NCBI GenBank assembly: GCA_910579995.1
Contig: CAJTWH010000013.1
Coordinates: 1 to 64,000, forward strand
Length of the DNA: 64,000 bases
From: an uncultured Muribaculaceae bacterium
Lineage (GTDB): Bacteria; Bacteroidota; Bacteroidia; Bacteroidales; Muribaculaceae
Direction of reading: 5' to 3'
Part shown: positions 59,670 to 64,000 of the stretch, piece after piece
Layout of the letters: each line of letters opens with the position of its first letter
Numbering within the stretch: the stretch's first letter is position 1
Translations under genes and position numbers: made by a program
The notes under the pieces: generated by a model
What the model was told of the DNA's origin: nothing
Database searches by the model: none
Seen by the model: only the letters and a program-made list of their open reading frames with translations

Positions 59670-62600
59670 ATGCGCGTAGACGAACTTGAAAGCATGCTCG
59701 CCGGAACTGCCCGCAGAAAAGCACTCAAAGCTCTCACAGGCAAGCCCGGCGCTATGGTGACAGGCCTTGCAGGCTCTTCGGCAGCTATAATGCTGGCGGC
59801 ATTGCCAAGACCTAAGGCAGCCCCGACAGTCGTTGTGGGAGAGAACCTCGACGACGCCGGATACCTGTTCTTTGACCTCTGCCGACTCGTGGGCGAGGGC
59901 AATGTTGCCTTTATGCCCTCAGGCTTCAAGCGCGACATAAAATACGGTCAGGCCGACCCGGCCAACCGTATTCTCCGCACCGAGACCTTGCGCCGCATAT
60001 CTGCCGGCGAAGCGGCTTTTATTGTCACATATCCCGAAGCTATGGCCGAGACTGTAGCGTCGCAAGAAGAGCTGTCGAGCCACACGCGCCATATATCGCG
60101 CGGTGAAGAGGCCGACATGAACGAGCTCGCCCGTTGGCTGCGCGACAATGGATTCAAAGAGGTAGATTATGTCTACGAGCCGGGGCAATATTCTATCCGC
60201 GGCTCGATTTTCGATATATTCGCATATTCAAGCGAGCTTCCGCTGCGCCTCGACTTTTTCGGCGACGAGATAGACTCTATACGCGCCTTCAACGTAGAGA
60301 CCCAGCTGAGCGACCACAAGCTCGACAGCGTGGATATAACCGTAGCCGTAGACAGCCGCAAGAACCTGCAGAGCATACTCGACTTTATACCGGCAGAATC
60401 GCTGCTTGCGCTGCGCAACGAGACTTTCACGGTAGAGCGCATACGCTCCATCGCCGAGACGGGAGTGTCGGCTTTCACGCTCCTTACGGAAGAGGGCGAC
60501 GCGGCGGCGACCGACACTGTTGTCGACGCCGATGTATTCGCCCGGAAGCTTGAGACGTTTACCCGCGTGGGCTTCAGCGCCGCACGCGCCGCCGACAACG
60601 ACGACGCTCCGGTGAAGAAAAAGCGTGGAAGCGCCGTGATTGACTTCGACTGCTCGCCGCAAGGTATCTACCACAAGAATTTCGACATCATCGCCGACTC
60701 CTTCACCCGCTTCCGCAGCGAGGGCTACCGGCTGCTGATATTGTCGGACAACGCCAAACAGTTCGACCGTCTGCGGGAGATTTTCGCCGACCGCGGCGAC
60801 GATATTTCTTTTGAGGCTGTGGAGGGCACTCTGCACGAGGGTTTCGTAGACCATGAGAGCAAGATCTGCGTCTTTACCGACCATCAGATTTTCGACCGTT
60901 TCCACAAGTACACCCTCAAGAGCGACCGCGCCCGCTCGGGTAAGTTGGCGTTGTCGATAAAAGAATTGGGGCAGATAGAGCCGGGTGACTATATCGTACA
61001 TCTCGACCATGGTGTAGGGCGCTTCGCCGGCCTGCTGCGAACCAATGTCAACGGCAAGATGCAAGAGGTGATAAAGCTCGTTTACGACAACAACGATATT
61101 CTTTTCGTCTCTATCCACGCCCTCCACAAACTCGCCAAATACCGCGGCAAAGAGGGCGTGCCGCCGAAAGTAAACCGCATAGGCGGCGGACAGTGGCAAC
61201 GCATAAAAGACCGCACCAAGAGCAAGCTCAAGGATATCGCGCGCGACCTCATACGCCTCTACGCGGCCCGAAAAGAGGAGAAAGGCTTCGCCTTCTCGCC
61301 CGACTCGTATATGCAGCATGAGCTCGAGGCGTCGTTTATCTACGAAGATACCCCCGACCAGCTCACGGCCACGCAGGCCGTAAAAGCCGATATGGAGAGC
61401 GAGCGCCCCATGGACCGCCTGATATGCGGCGATGTGGGCTTCGGCAAGACTGAAATCGCCGTCCGCGCCGCCTTCAAGGCCGCCACAGACGGCAAACAGG
61501 TGGCTGTGCTCGTGCCTACCACCGTGCTCGCATATCAGCATTACCACACCTTCAAAGACCGCCTTGCAGAGTTTCCCGTCCGGGTGGAATACCTGTCGCG
61601 CGCCCGCTCTGCCAAGGAGACCAAACAGATTATCGCCGACCTCGAAGCGGGCAAGATCGACATCATCGTGGGCACGCACAAGCTGATCGGCAAGACGGTG
61701 AAATTCAAGGATCTCGGCCTGCTGATAGTCGACGAGGAGCAGAAATTCGGCGTCGGCGTGAAAGAGAAGCTGCGCCAGATGAAGGTGAATATCGACACTC
61801 TCACCATGAGTGCCACCCCCATACCGCGCACACTGCAGTTCTCGCTGATGGGAGCCCGTGAGATTTCTACCATCGCCACCCCTCCGCCAAACCGCTACCC
61901 GATAATCACGTCGGTAGATGTGCTCAACGACGATGTCGTGGCTGAGGCCATCAACTTCGAGCTTGCACGCAGCGGACAGGTGTTCTTTGTGAATCCGCGC
62001 ATAGAGGGTCTGTATCAGCTTGAGGCGATGATACACCGCCTCGTGCCTGACGCGCGCACCGTAGTGGCCCACGGCCAAATGCCGCCGGAGAAACTCGAGA
62101 AGACCATCAACGACTTCACGGCGCACGACTACGACATCCTCCTTGCCACCTCGATAATCGAGAGCGGTATCGACATGCCCAACGTGAACACCATCATCAT
62201 CAACGATGCGCAGAAATTCGGTCTGAGCGAGCTACATCAGCTGCGAGGGCGCGTGGGCCGCAGCTCGCGCAAGGCATTCTGCTATCTGATGGTGCCTGCG
62301 GGCAATCCGCTCACCCCCGACGCACGTCGCCGTCTGCAGGCCATAGAGAGCTTCAGCGACCTCGGGTCGGGCATACATATAGCCATGCAGGACCTCGACA
62401 TCCGCGGCGCCGGCAATCTGCTCGGAGCCGAGCAGAGCGGCTTTATCGCCGACCTTGGCTATGAGACCTACCAAAAGATTCTGCGCGAGGCCGTGACAGA
62501 GCTTCGCACCGAAGAGTTTGCCGACCTCGACAAAGAAAATCCGCAGGAACAGAAAGATTATGTGGCTGACTGCGTGATAGAGAGCGACCTCGAACTGCTG

Positions 62601-63026
62601 CTGCCGTTCAACTATGTACCGCAGGAGAGCGAGCGTATTGCGCTTTATCAGGAACTCGACAGCATAGAGCGCGATGATCAGCTCGCGGCCTTTGAAGAAC
62701 GCCTGCGCGACCGTTTCGGCCGCATACCCGACTCGGCCTCAGAGCTGCTGCGGGTGCCCCGTCTGCGCTGGATGGCACGCAAGCTCGGCATAGAGAAAAT
62801 CGTGCTCAAACAGGGGCAGATGTATACTTACTTTGTGAGCGACGACAACAAGGCCTACTACCAGTCGGCGATGTTCGGGCGCATGCTGACCTATCTTCAG
62901 ATCAACCCGGCAAAGGTGCAGATACGCGAGCGTAACGGCCGCCGCAGCTTCATCTTCGCCGGCGTAGGCAGCGTATCCGACGCCACCGCCATCCTCGACA
63001 CAATCCTCACCCTCCCGGCGGCATGA
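59670..63026 (+). CDS. mfd: transcription-repair coupling factor
   Basis: Mfd removes RNA polymerase stalled at DNA lesions and recruits UvrA. It has the UvrB-like N-terminal module, an RNAP-interaction domain (GDYIVHLDHGVGRFAGLL), the superfamily 2 motor with Walker A GDVGFGKT (residues 587-594) and DEEQ (688-691), and a C-terminal TRCF domain. TRG motif region LHQLRGRVGRSSRKAFCYLM is intact. The total is 1118 aa, the normal size. Confidence 0.96.
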   Translation: MRVDELESMLAGTARRKALKALTGKPGAMVTGLAGSSAAIMLAALPRPKAAPTVVVGENLDDAGYLFFDLCRLVGEGNVAFMPSGFKRDIKYGQADPANRILRTETLRRISAGEAAFIVTYPEAMAETVASQEELSSHTRHISRGEEADMNELARWLRDNGFKEVDYVYEPGQYSIRGSIFDIFAYSSELPLRLDFFGDEIDSIRAFNVETQLSDHKLDSVDITVAVDSRKNLQSILDFIPAESLLALRNETFTVERIRSIAETGVSAFTLLTEEGDAAATDTVVDADVFARKLETFTRVGFSAARAADNDDAPVKKKRGSAVIDFDCSPQGIYHKNFDIIADSFTRFRSEGYRLLILSDNAKQFDRLREIFADRGDDISFEAVEGTLHEGFVDHESKICVFTDHQIFDRFHKYTLKSDRARSGKLALSIKELGQIEPGDYIVHLDHGVGRFAGLLRTNVNGKMQEVIKLVYDNNDILFVSIHALHKLAKYRGKEGVPPKVNRIGGGQWQRIKDRTKSKLKDIARDLIRLYAARKEEKGFAFSPDSYMQHELEASFIYEDTPDQLTATQAVKADMESERPMDRLICGDVGFGKTEIAVRAAFKAATDGKQVAVLVPTTVLAYQHYHTFKDRLAEFPVRVEYLSRARSAKETKQIIADLEAGKIDIIVGTHKLIGKTVKFKDLGLLIVDEEQKFGVGVKEKLRQMKVNIDTLTMSATPIPRTLQFSLMGAREISTIATPPPNRYPIITSVDVLNDDVVAEAINFELARSGQVFFVNPRIEGLYQLEAMIHRLVPDARTVVAHGQMPPEKLEKTINDFTAHDYDILLATSIIESGIDMPNVNTIIINDAQKFGLSELHQLRGRVGRSSRKAFCYLMVPAGNPLTPDARRRLQAIESFSDLGSGIHIAMQDLDIRGAGNLLGAEQSGFIADLGYETYQKILREAVTELRTEEFADLDKENPQEQKDYVADCVIESDLELLLPFNYVPQESERIALYQELDSIERDDQLAAFEERLRDRFGRIPDSASELLRVPRLRWMARKLGIEKIVLKQGQMYTYFVSDDNKAYYQSAMFGRMLTYLQINPAKVQIRERNGRRSFIFAGVGSVSDATAILDTILTLPAA

Positions 63027-63029
63027 ACC

Positions 63030-63060
63030 GTGCGGGCCGCGCCAGCACCCGCAACGAAAG
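63030..63060. repeat. degenerate REP-like element
   Basis: GTGCGGGCCGCGCCAGCACCC ends with GCAACGAAAG. The stem is imperfect, yet the ACGAAAG end and the place directly after a stop codon fit the family. Confidence 0.5.
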
Positions 63061-63072
63061 AGAGATATAACA

Positions 63073-63111
63073 AAACAACCGACGCCCGGGAGAGCCGGGC
63101 GTCGGTTGTTT
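63073..63111. terminator. bidirectional terminator between mfd and OmpA gene
   Basis: Arms AAACAACCGACGCCCGG (63073-63089) and complement (63095-63111) form a perfect 17-bp stem with loop GAGAG, with A-run and T-run ends. Confidence 0.9.
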
Positions 63112-63128
63112 AGAGGGGGATTGGGGGG

Positions 63129-64000
63129 TTATTTGTTTGTTTCGAGGGTGCAGATGCTTACGCGGTTCCAGCTTTCTTCTTCGAACATGTGGCCGATACC
63201 CTGACCTTCGGCGGTGATACGGTCGGCTGAGATCTTGTAGGTCTTCACGAGGGCTGTCTTGACAGCTTCAGCACGGTTTTTGGCGAGCTTGATGTTGAAG
63301 TCGAGGTTACCGTCCTGAGAAGCGTAGCCTTTGATAACGACTTTCGAATCGGGATGACTCTTCATGTAGTCGGCGATCATGGTCACGTTAGGCATTTGGT
63401 CGGCAGTGATCTTTGAAGAACCGATACGGAAGAATACGAAGCGTACGGAGTTGTATTCGTTGTTGACTTCCTTGACAATCTGAGGAGCTTTGTTGCGGCA
63501 AGAGTCGAGCTCTGTAGCGAGGGCGTTTGCCTGAGCCTGCCAGCGGTCGGCGTTGGCTACGCTTGAGTCGAGGGCACCGCGGAGGTCGTTGATCTGGGCG
63601 TTGAGTGCGTCAACCTGAGCGGCGTCGTAAGGACGTACGCAGGGGAAACCGTCGCCGAAGCGGTAGCTAACACTGGCGAGGATGTTGACAGTGGCGCGGT
63701 TGACGTTGTAGCCTGTGACGCTCTGCTTGAAGTCGCCGTTCATGTTCCATACAATCGAAGGTTTGATACCGATTGTGAGGTGGTCGGTCACATTGAAGTT
63801 GAAGTTGAGGCCGACTTTGGTAGCGAAGTAGTTCCAGTCATCGAGACCGTCGCTCTTGGCATAGTAGTCATGTCCCCAGCCTGCACCTACGAGGGCTTCG
63901 ATAGTGAACGGACGGACGCCACACTGATATCCACCGAAGAGGTTGAAGAGGTCGGCAGTACCGTAGAGACCTACGTAAGAGTTGTCGAAAGCGGTGCTTG
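63129..64000 (-). CDS. OmpA-family outer-membrane protein (partial, 5' end beyond window)
   Basis: The reading frame continues upstream to the window edge (STAFDNSYVGLYGTADLFNL at the edge), so the start is outside. The visible N-terminal part is a beta-barrel (FTIEALVGAGWGHDYYAKSD, VGLNFNFNVTDHLTIGIKPS). It is followed by a helical linker (VDALNAQINDLRGALDSS) and a peptidoglycan-binding OmpA domain (SHPDSKVVIKGYASQDGNLD, NIKLAKNRAEAVKTALV). It links outer membrane to cell wall. Confidence 0.9.
   Translation of the reverse strand, partial: STAFDNSYVGLYGTADLFNLFGGYQCGVRPFTIEALVGAGWGHDYYAKSDGLDDWNYFATKVGLNFNFNVTDHLTIGIKPSIVWNMNGDFKQSVTGYNVNRATVNILASVSYRFGDGFPCVRPYDAAQVDALNAQINDLRGALDSSVANADRWQAQANALATELDSCRNKAPQIVKEVNNEYNSVRFVFFRIGSSKITADQMPNVTMIADYMKSHPDSKVVIKGYASQDGNLDFNIKLAKNRAEAVKTALVKTYKISADRITAEGQGIGHMFEEESWNRVSICTLETNK

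Noticed and set aside
60228..62126. 632-aa minus-strand frame in mfd
   Set aside because: Antisense shadow of conserved helicase motifs; no promoter or family similarity.

Overview
The window comes from a Bacteroidota chromosome, most likely order Bacteroidales. GC-rich coding sequence, Bacteroidota-type promoters (TTTG, about 20 nt, then TAnnTTTG), a two-domain DUF1573 protein, a Bacteroidota-type omega subunit, a GH3 acyl-adenylate ligase and an FGIHSPF-type methyltransferase relative all fit. Muribaculaceae is my best guess for the family, by inference only. I see no tRNA, rRNA, CRISPR array, integrase or transposase. Nearly all DNA is chromosomal housekeeping and envelope genes, with dense families of intergenic palindromic repeats.

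Layout. 0.4-6.4 kb: tripartite RND efflux operon (adaptor, pump, outer-membrane channel). 6.7-14.4 kb (minus): two runs, xseB-GH3 ligase-alkaline phosphatase and YfhO-like membrane protein-reduced methyltransferase-esterase. 14.5-19 kb (plus): GT2 glycosyltransferase/PAS protein, mscL-aroK, alanine-dehydrogenase-like/RNase HI. 19.1-19.85 kb (minus): AT-rich GNAT toxin-antitoxin-like pair. 20.1-23.6 kb: glycogen branching enzyme, lipoprotein, CorA. 23.6-28.7 kb (minus): MATE exporter, DUF4369-like lipoprotein, phospholipase A, peptide transporter. 28.9-31.2 kb: secreted beta-helix protein with a small partner. 31.5-32.5 kb: DUF1573 protein. 32.6-35.8 kb: isolated phage capsid-connector-portal module. 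35.9-38.3 kb: acyl-CoA synthetase and outer-membrane barrel. 38.5-47.5 kb (minus): long housekeeping run lysS-gpsA-rlmN-pdxA-parE-coaD-ctpA. 48-49.4 kb: PurF-like protein. 49.7-53.4 kb: SulP transporter, TerB-like protein, bamD, rpoZ. 53.4-56.3 kb: AT-rich caspase cassette with a structured leader. 56.3-57.7 kb: three tandem YbjN-like paralogs. 58-63 kb: RsuA/RluB-type pseudouridine synthase with a repetitive N-terminus, and mfd. 63.1 kb to the edge: OmpA-family porin, cut by the window end.

The two regions most worth attention are the phage-derived module and the caspase cassette. The module has three open genes whose composition looks like the host's. It sits behind a host-type promoter with a palindrome upstream, has no terminase, tail or integration genes, and its portal lacks a C-terminus. 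The cassette is a lipoprotein plus an exported caspase-family protein behind a leader of about 380 nt full of perfect hairpins. It lies between a terminator palindrome plus 52-bp direct repeat on each side; the repeat carries the 3' end of a YbjN-like gene.

The intergenic DNA holds several repeat families: a REP-like palindrome ending in ACGAAA, an 84-bp element with 19-bp perfect inverted ends in one of its two copies, an 86-bp tandem repeat with a solo copy 27 kb away, and GTTGGTGG-type long hairpins. Start sites were adjusted where a ribosome binding site, signal peptide or family N-terminus indicated a different start from the longest reading frame.
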